This document shows positions 12,501 to 22,904 of a stretch of DNA of 64,000 bases, piece after piece. The notes under the pieces are model-generated. The model worked only from the letters and a program-made list of their open reading frames with translations. It was not told the DNA's origin and did no database searches. Position numbers and translations under genes: made by a program. Location: positions 9,653,228 to 9,717,227 of the forward strand of contig JAKGHH010000008.1 in the NCBI GenBank assembly GCA_022828595.1. The letters are read 5' to 3'. This DNA is from Nelumbo lutea. Taxonomy: Eukaryota; Streptophyta; Magnoliopsida; Proteales; Nelumbonaceae. The stretch's first letter is position 1; every line of letters begins with the position of its first letter.

Positions 12501-12715
12501 AATATATATTATTATAAATATCAAAAAACCAATGAACCAAACTGGTTTAGAAACTGAACCGATCGATCCAGTTCACAGTTTTCTAAAAACTGGTGGTAAA
12601 AATAGGTCCATGGTTCAGTCCCTATGATTTAAGATTTGTATTTATAATCCAGAGTATAAATTTGCCTTGCACTTTTTATGACTACACAACAGCAGGTGGC
12701 CCATTCTCTCTCGGA

Positions 12716-12919
12716 TCTGCTCCTCACACAGGGTGCCTCACACCAACCTCATGTGCACATCCTATCATGCATTGGGAACATCTCCCATACTTACAAATTA
12801 TTATTCATGGGAGATGTTTCTAATGCATGGTGGATGTGTACTTATAAATTATTATTTATGGGAGATATTTTCAATGCATGGTGGATGTGCCTGTGAGGCA
12901 TCCTTGTGTGAGGAGCAGA
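12716..12919. mobile_element. Foldback element F1 with a duplicated inner arm
   Basis: The outer arms TCTGCTCCTCACACA and TGTGTGAGGAGCAGA are exact complements. The inner arm GCATTGGGAACATCTCCCAT is complemented twice, around 12808-12835 and 12858-12880, so the right arm was tandemly duplicated (unit about 50 bp). The core is shared with F2 (13023-13160) and F3 (26214-26364). It is non-coding and MITE-like. Confidence 0.7.
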
Positions 12920-13022
12920 ACTTGTTCCCATAACCCCCACCCCACTCCACCCGCCATTCAACCATACTGACATTGGAATTTGATCTAAAACTCCAAGTAT
13001 GGGCAACAATCGATTTCAGCGT

Positions 13023-13160
13023 CAGTCAGTGCATGACCCGTTCAAACCCATTACAGCCTTGCATTGGGAATATCTCCCTCTATGATATAAAGCATATAAG
13101 TAGGGAGATATTCCTAATGCAAGGTTGGGAGAGGCTGTTCGAACGGTGTGAGTACTGACT
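13023..13160. mobile_element. Foldback element F2, long imperfect hairpin
   Basis: The 138-bp sequence folds on itself along most of its length. The outer arms are AGTCAGTGCATGACCCGTTC and GAACGGTGTGAGTACTGACT. The inner arms are CTTGCATTGGGAATATCTCC and GGAGATATTCCTAATGCAAG. The inner stem is almost identical to F3. Confidence 0.75.
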
Positions 13161-13859
13161 AAAGCATGGTTTAAAAAAATGACCTGGAGATGGAATCATT
13201 TTGTCCATCAGTTTTTGGGTTGATGGTTCGACCGTCTAGTTCGAATGGATGATCCATTCTGACAAAAAATTTAAAAAATAATTAAACATAAAAAACAGTC
13301 AAAAACCTTTGAATGGATTGACAGGTCAACGGTTTGACTACCTAAATCAATGGGTCGTTGACTGATTCAACGATTTTTACGAGAGGTCGGATTTAAGGTA
13401 AAATGAAAAAGGTTGCTTGGATGATTCCCTAGCCAAACGGTCCGACCATCTGGGTCAATGACTGAAGCCGATCTCACAACAATCAGCCAAAAGGCTTTTA
13501 CAACTGATCACTAGGGGAATTTAATCCCAAATCTCCCTTACAATCAGGCAAAGACTTGATCAACTTATTAGCCATTTGACACTTATCTAACATTTGCGAT
13601 AAGATTTAAAAAACTAACCCCCAGTATGGGAAATACTTCAGAGTTTAGCCACCGGTTTAATCGATTTATGGATAATAATCATGGGAGGGGGGGACCACAA
13701 ACCACATTGAGCAAAGCCTCTTATTCGCGACACTTTTCAAATTAATATTTAGCCCTTGAATGATGAACACGACCCACAGCCACAGGGATGAGGGATCACA
13801 CACTTCACACTATTTTAGCCAAATTAATCAGCGTGATCTCTCCCGCCTAATTATTATCA

Positions 13860-13867
13860 TATAAATA
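13860..13867 (+). promoter_or_regulatory. Candidate TATA box of the methyltransferase-like gene
   Basis: TATAAATA lies 193 bases before the ATG at 14060. If used, transcription would start near 13890-13895. This is a motif match only. Confidence 0.4.
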
Positions 13868-13934
13868 TCAAAATGCGTGATGCATCCCAAAGGCCAAAAT
13901 AAAACCTAAGAGAAGAGAGGTGAGAGGACAACCG

Positions 13935-13964
13935 ATGACGATGACGATGACGATGGGGTCATAA
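13935..13964 (+). CDS. Short upstream ORF (MTMTMTMGS)
   Basis: Three ATGACG repeats followed by ATG GGG TCA TAA make a ten-codon uORF, with four in-frame ATGs, that ends 95 bases before the main start codon. It lies in the predicted leader. It could lower translation of the main ORF. Relatives of this gene family in Arabidopsis are, as I recall, associated with conserved-peptide uORFs, but I cannot show that this one is conserved. Confidence 0.35.
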   Translation: MTMTMTMGS

Positions 13965-14059
13965 TCCTTATTCCTTACTACTCGCGCTCATACTCTACTC
14001 CCTCTTGGCTCTGGCTCTGGCTCTGGCCTTCTTCCCCCCTTTAGCAATTGCCAATTAGC

Positions 14060-17000
14060 ATGCTTGAGAGAGTGCTCTCTTTGCGCAGACCTGCGCAGTA
14101 TAGCGAAGAAGGAGACGACGAAGATGACGAATCGAAGACCAGAAAGAACACCTCCTTCGCCGTGAGAACCACCCAGTACATGAATAAGATTGGGTTTTTG
14201 CGGCCATGTATCCTTCTCTTTCTTTTCCTACTCATCTTCTCCCTCTTCTCACCGCATTCCCGCAATCTCGTTTGTATCTCTTCCTACCAGCCTTCTTCTC
14301 GGATGAATTTCTTTAGCATCGACGCCCTTGATTCCGACTTCGGATACCTCGGTGTACCCTGGTGTAAGTTTTTCTCGCTCTGATCTCGGCCTTGTTTAAT
14401 GGTTTGCTTTAGGGTTCTGTCTTCCTCTTTCATGTTGGCTTCTTTTAACGAGTCATGCTCATGTCAGATCTGAAGGAGTTTTGCTGCATTCCTGTTACTC
14501 GTTCATTAATTTGGTCTATCTTTATCTGGTCACTAAACCCTGCCACTCAAATTTTCTTTTTCTGTTGGTTTTTGATGTGGGTGTAAGAAAATTTCGTTTT
14601 TCTTTTCATGTTTTCACTCGCTTGGTTGGTTCCTGTCTGGATGGTATGCAACTACAATGCTAGTTGAGAAAAAGTTTTAGAGTTTACTTAACCTGATGAA
14701 TTGAATACCGAGTCATTGAGTTCTTAATTTACCCCCATTTAATTCATGTCATATTGATCAAAAATAATTCGTGTCATTGGAAAAAGGCAGATCGAAACAT
14801 GGGCGAACGGTTGAATGGACGTCAAAGGATTTGCTTAAGGGCTTGGAGGAGTTTGTACCAATCTACGAAACCCGTCCCATAAAAAATAACATGTATGGGA
14901 TGGGATTCGACCATAGCTTTGGTCTTTGGTTCATTGCGCGCTGGCTGAAGCCAGATCTTATGATTGAGAGTGGTGCCTTCAAGGGGCATTCCACCTGGGT
15001 CCTCCGCCAAGCAATGCCAGACAAACCCATAGCGTCTTTCACACCACGGCACCCAGAGAAGTACCTCAGGAAAGGACCTGCTTATGTTGATGGGAATTGC
15101 ACATACTTTGCTGGCAAGGACTTTGTGGATTTCGGTAGTGTTGATTGGGGAAGTGTCATGAAGAAACATGGGATTACTGATGCCAATCGCGTTCTCATCT
15201 TTTTTGATGATCATCAGAATGAACTAAAGAGGTGCTGTCTCTAAACTGGAATTCCTTAAACATTTATGTGACAATTTATGCACAACTACGTTTATATTTT
15301 AACTATTGTAATATGTTGGGCATGTTTGTCTTTCATTTTCTTTTCTCCTTTAGGAATTTCCAGTTGATAAATTTCCATCTTTATGCTTTGAGCTGGTAGG
15401 ATTAAGCAGGCTCTGAAAGCTGGCTTCAGACATCTTGTGTTTGAGGATAACTATGACACTGGAACTGGTGATCACTATTCACTGAGGCAGATATGTGATC
15501 AATTCTACATTAGAGGTGTGTTTCTCCTATCCTATTTTACTTTTTCATGTATGCTATATATGATCTTATGAAGCATGTAGCCAATGATCCAGAAGTTGAA
15601 TGGTCACTTGGCACTCCTCCAAAATAATGTTTGTGGTCAAATCAAAACTGGGGAACTGCAAGCTCTCTGTAGCATGGCCAATGGGCCTCACGTACACCTG
15701 TCCTATCCCCATCCCTGAATCCCCTGTATTGTGTACTATGTACTATGTAATACCAAAAAAAAAAAAAAAAGAAGCATGTATACCTTGTGTCCTGTATTCC
15801 TGTTGTATCTTATAATACATATATTTCCTTGTTTAAACTGAAAGTTCTACTTTTATTAGAAATTATAGTGTGAATAATGCCTTAATAATGATAGTATCTA
15901 TCAAATTCAATGCCAACTGCTGATGCTTGAAAACATAGAGGAGCTCTGTGGCGATGCTACTGTGACTAATATGAATAGTTCTGTGCAGAATTTAGAGATT
16001 ATAGCAAGGATAGGCTAAAATCAAGTCAACAAGTAGTGATACTTTCCCAATGCACATAGAGACAAAGAAAAACTTAAAAACTACTGTGCAAAGAAAGGAA
16101 AAGAAATATAAAAGTATAAGAAGAAAATAAGGATAAAAGAAAAGCATAATCAACCACACAGAGAAGAGGAAGAAAAATAAAAGATATAAGAGTCCCCTGA
16201 TGCTATTATGATGTTTTAAGGTGTGATATCAGGGGATGTGTGTGGCAATCTTCAATACATATAGATGAAATCCATGTCTTCTCTTCATGTAGCATGGTTG
16301 TCTCTTAAGATATCTTGTAATTTTTGCACATTTAGGATCTTGATATAGAGAATAAAGAGTTAAGTGGGTGAGAAGAACTGCCAACAGCTTGGCAGATGGT
16401 CTAGCTAAGCACGGGGTACAAAGAACTCAATTGTAATATCTGGGTTGAGTCTGCTTTTCTATAACTGTGTTTTTCTTCTTTTTTCATAACCTCATGTTGT
16501 ACTTATGCCTGTTTTTTATTAATGAAATCATTTCCATGTTGCTGATAAAAAATATATAGAGAGAACAAAGAGTATCCATGGGAACATGCTCCCATTTTCT
16601 GTTTTCTGAACAATCAGAAAGGAAAGGAGACTCAACAAGGGCTGAACTCCTTGCAGTACTCCAAGGACTACACCAGGCTAAGGAAATGGATATAAATAAT
16701 TTGATTGAGGCGGGCAATTCTAAAACTGTCATAGGCTGGATGGAAAGCAGGAAGGAAGTGGTTGTGTTTATAGAAATGAAATGAAACAGGAAGTGGAAGG
16801 AACTGTCACTGGCCTCTTTGCTACAAGAACCTTTGCATGGCCAAAGAAGAGGGGAAGAATCATGTGGAGATCTGTAAGGGCAGCTATACTGTTAACAATT
16901 TGGGAGGAAGGAAATTCAAGAATTTTCTTAGCTAAGGAGAGAAGTAGGGAGTCTCTAATTGAATCTATTACAATTAGACAGCCCATTGGTTGAAGTCCTT

Positions 17001-19459
17001 GGAGACATTCTCATCCACCACAATGGCTGATATGCTTAGAAACTGGAAGGATTGGGCCGATTGGCTGAATCGTCCCACAAAAAGAGCATCACCACTTCTT
17101 TGTGGTCTCCACTGGAGATGGGGTTCATTAAACTCAACTTCGATGGAAGTAGTATTGTAAATCCAGGTTGTCAGAAATTGGAGGGGTTTTCAGAGATGAG
17201 GAGGGGAAGATAGTTGCTCTATACTCAGGCCCAGCAGGTGAGGGTGATTCTCTTAGGGATGAGGTCATGGCAATGATAGGAGAACAAAGGGCAAGGATTT
17301 TGAACATAAGGAAATTAACTATTGAAGGAGACTCAAAATTAGTGGTGGGGTGGTTACAAAGTGAATAAATGAAGGTGTGGAACTAAAACAAGAAAAAAGT
17401 TTAAATAACTGTCAATTCCTTTGCAGATGTTTTGGCAAAGCAAGGAGTGGGGAGAGAAAATATGTTTTGGGCACAGTTCTAAAAAGAAAATTGCTTGGGG
17501 AGATAAGAGAGTTTATCTCTAAGTCCTTGTATTATTTTTCTGTACACATTCTTTTTCTTATTTAATGAAATCTGCAGTTATTGGTAAAAAATGAAATAAA
17601 ACAGACGATTGGCTAACAAGGTGCATAATTTTGAAGCATGGTTTTGAAAACTGGATTGGTTGACCTGGGAACCGGTCATAGGTCCTGGTCCAGTTTTGGA
17701 CCCCAAAACCATCTGACCCAGGTTTGGACTGGACAGTTGGACCATTTGACCTGGGAACTGGTGGCCAAAACGTTTCCGTTTCCAGTCCGATTTTTAAAAT
17801 CATGCTTTGAAGAGTCAATGGGTGCTACTACTTAACTAGTGCTGATCCCTCCTAACCCCCCCCCCCCCAAAAAAAAAAAAAAAAAAAAGAAAAAGGAAAA
17901 GAAAAAAAGGGGGGGGGCTACTAGAAATTTAATGTATTGGGCTCGTTTGTAACTTGTTTATTATCATTGAGATAGGGTAGTAATCGCCACCCTGTCAAAG
18001 GTTGTTTGCCCTATCTCTATTTCTACAAGTTTATATTAAAGTTAAAAAATACTCACGAAGAAAAACCAAGTTTTTATTAATAAGTTAAAATTACTCATTT
18101 AGATAGGGTAGTAATCGCCATTTATTGTGACAAACCAATTTCTTTGCAGCAGTAAATTAACAGGATAACTTGTTTCTTATTATTAGTTAATCCCTCCACA
18201 CAGGCACAGGGATGGCCTCATAACCTTTTTTTTTTGCCCTTCCTCTATCCCTTTTCTTCCATTTTTTCAGAAATCTATTTTATTGAAAATTTATATTCTA
18301 AATAACAGTTATCCACTTGTAAAATGTGAAGCATAAGAGAAGAGTACCAAAATCTAATGGGAGATGGAGATATGTTATATAAGCGAAAATAATATGTTAT
18401 TTACTTTGAGGGTAGAATTTTTATACAAAATTTAAGAAAAAATAATTATAAGACTAGCAAATGGTACAATCTACTTTAAGTGCAAACATGGAGAACCGAT
18501 TTAAGAGGGGTATCAAATATAAAACTATCAAACAAGGTGGGCAAAACAGTCTAATAGAAGTCAGGAGACAACTACTCGCCCAGTCTAATAGAAATTAGGT
18601 TTCTATCCTTTTGAAGAATTTCATGGGAACAAATCATGCTTCTTTAAGAGCAACAAGTCCAGCTCTGAAGATATTATGAAGCTTACTTTTTCCAGCCGAC
18701 CCACTTATGGTGTACCATTTTGTACTTGGGAGCCTTTTACCTTTCTCTTATTATACAATCCTACCTTTTCTAAAAGAACAAATGAATAAATAAATACGTA
18801 GGACTTAAAAAAATGAATAAATAAATACACAGGACTTCAAAAAAATGAATAAATAAATACATAGAAAATAAAGAAAAATACTGATCATAGGGAAATCAAT
18901 TGACAGCCCAAGTTAACTCATCTGAAATTCAATCTCAATTCCAACTACCTGAGGTTTAAACGTTTTGGTGTTCTGCAAATGCTTTTGGGATGGGCAAAGT
19001 CTGAAGCTTGCTTATTGGGATTTTTTATTTTTTGTAGGTGGCGGTCATAGTTGCTTCCCAGACAGTGATGAAGCTAGGATTAGGATGCAGAGAAATAAGT
19101 TTTGGGAAAAGGCTGTGGACAGAGAAGAACTATGTGGGCCAGATGGAGCATGGTGGGGAGTTAGAGGGCAGATGCGGGATGATTTCAACCATAGCAACAA
19201 GGCAGTTTCTTATGCTGAACATTTTCGGAACAGCAGATTTGTGGAATCGGTACTAGATGTCTATTGGGAACTTCCTCCGGTGGCAGGTCCTTCCCTTACC
19301 CATCAAACAAGATATGATCCTGCCCGTGCACAGACGCCTCTTGTTGAAGATGGTAGATTTGGCTTGTTTCAGAGGCTTGGCTTAACAAGACTTGAGACTT
19401 CTGTATTTAATGGGTACACTCAGATGGTTTATGTTCAAATATCTGAACCTGGTTCTTGA
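14060..19459 (+). CDS. Membrane-anchored methyltransferase-like protein (AT5G01710/AT3G53400-type family)
   Basis: Four exons are predicted: 14060-14363, 14787-15231, 15400-15515 and 19038-19459, in phase, giving 428 residues. An acidic N-terminal stretch (SEEGDDEDDE) precedes one hydrophobic helix at about residues 45-63, so the protein is probably type II and faces the secretory lumen. An NCT glycosylation site in the next exon agrees. The segment IESGAFKGHSTWVL resembles the glycine-rich SAM-binding loop of Rossmann methyltransferases, and FFDDHQNELKR and FEDNYDTGTGDHYSLRQ are highly conserved in this plant family. The substrate is unknown. The exon 2 acceptor was set at 14786 rather than 14790, because the latter gives a frame mismatch and the other donor choice gives a stop. 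Intron 3 (3.5 kb) is full of transposon debris. Confidence 0.88.
15580..15770 (+). mobile_element. SINE-like retroposon with perfect 10-bp target duplication
   Basis: GAAGCATGTA occurs at 15570-15579 and again at 15771-15780. The 191 bases between end in a 16-base poly(A) preceded by GTAATACC. Degenerate Pol III boxes can be seen (TGGTCACTTGGCACTCC, then GTGGTCAAATC). The intact target duplication and pure poly(A) suggest a fairly recent insertion into intron 3. The 3' end resembles that of the SINE at 52784-52982. Confidence 0.8.
16368..16560 (+). mobile_element. LINE 3' end remnant A
   Basis: The start reads RRTANSLADGLAKHGVQRTQ, the C-terminal end of a LINE RNase H domain. A T-rich 3' tail with TTAATGAAATCATTTCC and TGATAAAAAAT follows. 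It lies in intron 3 of the methyltransferase-like gene. Confidence 0.65.
16561..17593 (+). mobile_element. LINE 3' end remnant B (zf-RVT and RNase H)
   Basis: Pieces in all three plus frames read as LINE protein. RAELLAVLQGLHQAKEM is RNase H-like. MWRSVRAAILLTIWEEGNSR is zf-RVT-like. GFIKLNFDGSSIVNPG then GGVFRDEEGKIVALYSG and LTIEGDSKLVVGWLQSE form a second RNase H. A tail with TTAATGAAATCTGCAG and TTGGTAAAAAATG follows. Many frameshifts are present. Confidence 0.7.
17633..17809. mobile_element. MITE-like foldback element
   Basis: AAGCATGGTTTTGAAAACTGG at the left pairs with the right end, which read backwards is AAAGCATGATTTTAAAAATC. The middle is rich in GGTCCAGTTTTGGACC-type palindromes. 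Non-coding. Confidence 0.55.
17970..18120. repeat. 20-bp direct repeat pair
   Basis: AGATAGGGTAGTAATCGCCA is present exactly at 17970-17989 and at 18101-18120, 131 bases apart, in intron 3. Its origin is unknown; it could be a segmental micro-duplication. Confidence 0.7.
18781..18866. repeat. Minisatellite, about 2.7 copies of a 31-32 bp unit
   Basis: Each unit starts AATGAATAAATAAATAC and ends GGACTT plus an A run. There are three starts, at 18781, 18812 and 18844. Confidence 0.85.
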
Positions 19460-20220
19460 ATACGCGCGAATAGATGGTAAAGGTTTTATAGGGTGTACCC
19501 AAATGTAGGGAATCTAAGATCTACTAATATTTTGCATTTTTCTTGCATCACATATATGAAGTTCGATTGTTGTATACCCCATGCCATTCATTTCAATGCA
19601 TTTAGGTTTGCAGAATCATTTCCTGATAATCGTTTGTATTTTAACTGAACATTATATGGAATGGAGTAATTTTATCGTAAAAAATATATATTATTGGTTG
19701 CCTAAATGTTGGAGCTTATCACAGCCTAAATACCTTTTTCTTTTTTGATTCTCTTTTTATTTTTTGCAAAATTTCAATGACATTTTTTTTATTTAAACAA
19801 TGAACTATTACAAACTAACAAGCACAAGATCAAAACAAGACCTAAGGGTACTCTATATTCCCGATGAGCAGTTAGATGCCATAGTCTTGGGGGGGGGGTT
19901 GCACAATTTTTGCTTTCAGGAGCGAATGACACACTATGAAAAAAGCGAGTTAGAGTTACCTTCCAATTAGGACATCTTTTGAGTTGTGAGGGCTTAAACA
20001 GTGGTGGATAAAGGGGTATGATTGGAGAACAAGATTTCTGTAACCTTTGTGTCTCAGTCTCTTAGCCTCCAGGCCAGCGTGAGCCCTTTCATGATAGCCC
20101 ATCCATAGTTCGGCCGCTTCAATTGTAGTTCAGCCCACATTGAAGTGAATCTCTAAAAGCATCATAGCAAATGCAACCTTAAATCACAAAAGCAATATGA
20201 ACTTTAGTTTTACCCCCAAG

Positions 20221-20324
20221 GCTTAGTTTGGGAAGAGTACAAATACAAATTTATAGAGTGCAAAGCCTTATATTTTGCATTATTTTGTATGTATTTGTAT
20301 TTGTATTCTTTCCAAACTGAGCCC
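20221..20324. mobile_element. Short MITE, near-perfect foldback
   Basis: GGCTTAGTTTGGGAAGAGTA plus CAAATACAAAT at the left pairs with ATTTGTATTTG plus TATTCTTTCCAAACTGAGCC at the right, with a few mismatches. Total about 104 bp. Confidence 0.75.
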
Positions 20325-21092
20325 AAAGGAATCCGGATTTCCTACACTAACCAATCACTTGGACCGATGCTATATTTATTCACATGAGAATAACTGAATT
20401 ACACAAATCCTGGGTACTTAGACAGTGGTTGGTTCGTTGGTGTATGATATATCTAGTTTTGTCGAAGGCAGTTTGAAGTTGATTTTGTTAACAAATATAT
20501 GATATTATAATCCAGAAATCCGACATGGGTGTATATTATTATACTAAATTCGAAGCAAATCCAAATGTGATGAATCAGGTAGACTGTAACCATGGAAATA
20601 CGCCTTGATTAGTTCGGGCCTTAAAAATTAATTGTCAGGATATCTTTGAACCAAACCTGGGTTGGACGCGTATGATCCTGACCCTAGTCCCAGTTCAAAA
20701 CAACCTAAAAGGATACAAGAAGACAGGTTAGGTCAGTGATCAGCCCTGTTGAGCCCGTTCAAGGCTTCACAATCGTTTTTTGATAGTTGGATGGCTTTAA
20801 TTTTTAAAAGGCTTAAGCCTTAGGCGTCACACTTGCGCCTTTTGAAGAGTTTCAGTTGCTCTTGGATGTCTCTACAGATCCCATATCAGTTATTAGAGAA
20901 ATAGGAGAGGGTCAATATTGCCAGTACACAGATTGATGATGCTTTATGTAATCCATTAATCAGACTAGTTCATATGTTGTTATGAGAGGAGATTGCAGCA
21001 GCAGGTCATATGGTTAAGGCAAAACAACCCTAGGATGCTGAATGGGAGGCAGTTATTTTGGGCCTTCAGGAAGCATGGAGAAGAAATGTTAA

Positions 21093-21200
21093 GGCTATGT
21101 TTGGTTTGAAGGAAAAGGTAGGGAAAGGAAGGGAAAGACTAGGAAACCTGTATAAGGTTTGTAAAGGTTTCCCTACCTTTTCCTTAAACCAAACATAGCC
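21093..21200. mobile_element. MITE with TAA target duplication (Tourist/PIF-like)
   Basis: TAA at 21090-21092 and at 21201-21203 flank a 108-bp element. Its arms, GGCTATGTTTGGTTTGAAGG and CCTTAAACCAAACATAGCC, extend to about 33 bp with one gap. The three-base TWA target duplication is typical of PIF/Harbinger MITEs. It inserted between unrelated sequences. Confidence 0.75.
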
Positions 21201-21652
21201 TAAAGATCTGGTTATTCATTGCAATGCTCTATCTATTGTGAATATTATGAACAATGCTTCTTCCATTTGTAACTGGTCAAAAAAATATGTTTAGAGAGAT
21301 TCACTGGTGTAACTGCTAGTCTTTTGATGGCTCTAAAATCATGTGAGAAGGGAGTGAGTAGAGCTTCTATATTAGATTCCTGTAAGTTTCTTAATATAAG
21401 CTTGTAGGAATAAGTCTAAAAAATTATGACAATTGAGTTTTTTTTTTTAACTTTAAAACATATGGTAAGGGCACTTTGGTAATTATAGGCTAAATAAAAT
21501 AAGATTAAAATGAAAAGCTAACGGAGCATATAGAGTTCCTAGTAATCAATGCAACAAGTTCATTATTCTCTTTTCATTGTTAGCCAAATTAAATAGTTTT
21601 TTTCTTACTATTTTACACTTCTTGGTGACTAGAAATCTAGCATCTCAAGTTT

Positions 21653-21763
21653 GCAGGGGTGCAAGTTGGGTGGATTTGGGTTGGGTTTTTGTCAAAATTT
21701 GAATGGGCTCAGACCAAAGCACTGTATAATGTTAACTTGGGCCAATCCAAGCTGCACCCGTAC
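21653..21763. mobile_element. MITE-like element with GGGTGCA ends, copy A
   Basis: The left end GCAGGGGTGCAAGTTGGG pairs with the right end, which read backwards is GTACGGGTGCAGCTTGG. An 8-bp target duplication typical of hAT elements was not found. Confidence 0.4.
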
Positions 21764-22410
21764 AAGGTCATCATTTTTCTATTTTTGTCTAACTTTTAAT
21801 TTTTTCCCTATTTCTGCATAATATTTTCCTTTTAATTTTCTTCTTAATGGATATATTTTCTCTTTAATGGTTTTTTTATGTATGATTTGCCCCTAAGTTG
21901 TATCATTTTCTTCTAAAATGTTGAATAAACAAGAAATCTAGTATCAAGTATATGGATGATTCTCAAACTTTAGAGTATGGGAAATTTTAACAACGTAAAG
22001 TATATGATTGCTCATTTGAACAATTTGAAAAAGCCGTCCAAATTTGATGTGATTATATTAAATAATGAATACAAAATCCAACTTTTGAATATCGTTTACA
22101 TCCCCAGCTCTGTGCATTGTGAATTATACTATAGACAGAGTTTGGCACGATAGCAAGCGGAAGTAACCTTATGACGTTGCCCCTAGTTGAGACTTGAGAC
22201 CCATACCAACTACCAAGGATGGCCGTTTTTGTTCCAACATACGTCAATATGATGAATTAGCAAATAGATCTCCAGCCCGTCCACTTTGTAAATTCAAATA
22301 CGTGGCCTGAATCTGACACACCACCACTGGTCCTTCGCCTTGTTAGTTGCCTCTTGCTGTGTCACCTCATGACCTACACTGCTACGCTACACGTTCCGGC
22401 CCTGTTTAAT

Positions 22411-22538
22411 AGTGGTGCAACTTGGATGGGCCTAAGTTTACATTGTCCCCTGGTTTTATTAGGCCCTATGGGCCGGGACGGGACCCATTTAAATTTTGAC
22501 AAAAGTCCAATTCCTGCCTGCCCAAATTGCACCCCTGC
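22411..22538. mobile_element. MITE-like element with GGGTGCA ends, copy B
   Basis: The left end AGTGGTGCAACTTGGATGGG pairs with the right end, which read backwards is GCAGGGGTGCAATTTGGGC. The ends resemble copy A, suggesting one family. Confidence 0.4.
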
Positions 22539-22904
22539 GAGGTGTGGACTGCGAACTTAATTACAATTTACAATGTCTCACACACATTCACAATGACACA
22601 AACCACTGCACGTGAATCCGAGAGAGTTGGGTCGCCGGCATCCATCACATGTATAAAGTATTCCTTTATTGTTTCTCTGTGCTGCCGGCATCTGACTCCC
22701 ACACTTCATTTTCTGTGAAGGGTTTCAGGCATTCAGCTACAAAATACCAAGTAGAATTGTAGAATATTAAACATAAATTCAATACAGGAGTATAGGACAA
22801 AACACGAAAAAGAAGAAAAAAAAAAAGATGGTCTCTCTCTCTCTCCTCTACTCTACGTCTGTCGTCTGCCTATGCCAAAAGAAGCAAAAGTACATCAACG
22901 TTCA

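Larger units (their letters stand above)
11789..14059. other. Intergenic region between the EF-Ts and methyltransferase-like genes
   Basis: The first 200-250 bases are probably the EF-Ts 3'UTR. Beyond that are an AT-dinucleotide run, two foldback elements (listed separately) and degenerate repeats at 13170-13480 rich in GGTTCGACC/CAACGGTTTGAC-type phrases. No protein gene is recognised. Confidence 0.6.
19460..22904. other. Intergenic region with small MITEs
   Basis: The first few hundred bases are probably the 3'UTR of the methyltransferase-like gene. Four short inverted-repeat elements are listed separately. The part from about 22740 to 22904 should be the 3'UTR of the ARM gene on the minus strand and includes a CT run at 22831-22845. 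No further gene is recognised. Confidence 0.55.

Noticed and set aside
14787..14791. Acceptor at 14790 for exon 2 of the methyltransferase-like gene
   Set aside because: It does not match the phase of the GTAAGT donor at 14364, and the alternative donor creates a TGA at the junction; the acceptor at 14786 keeps the frame.
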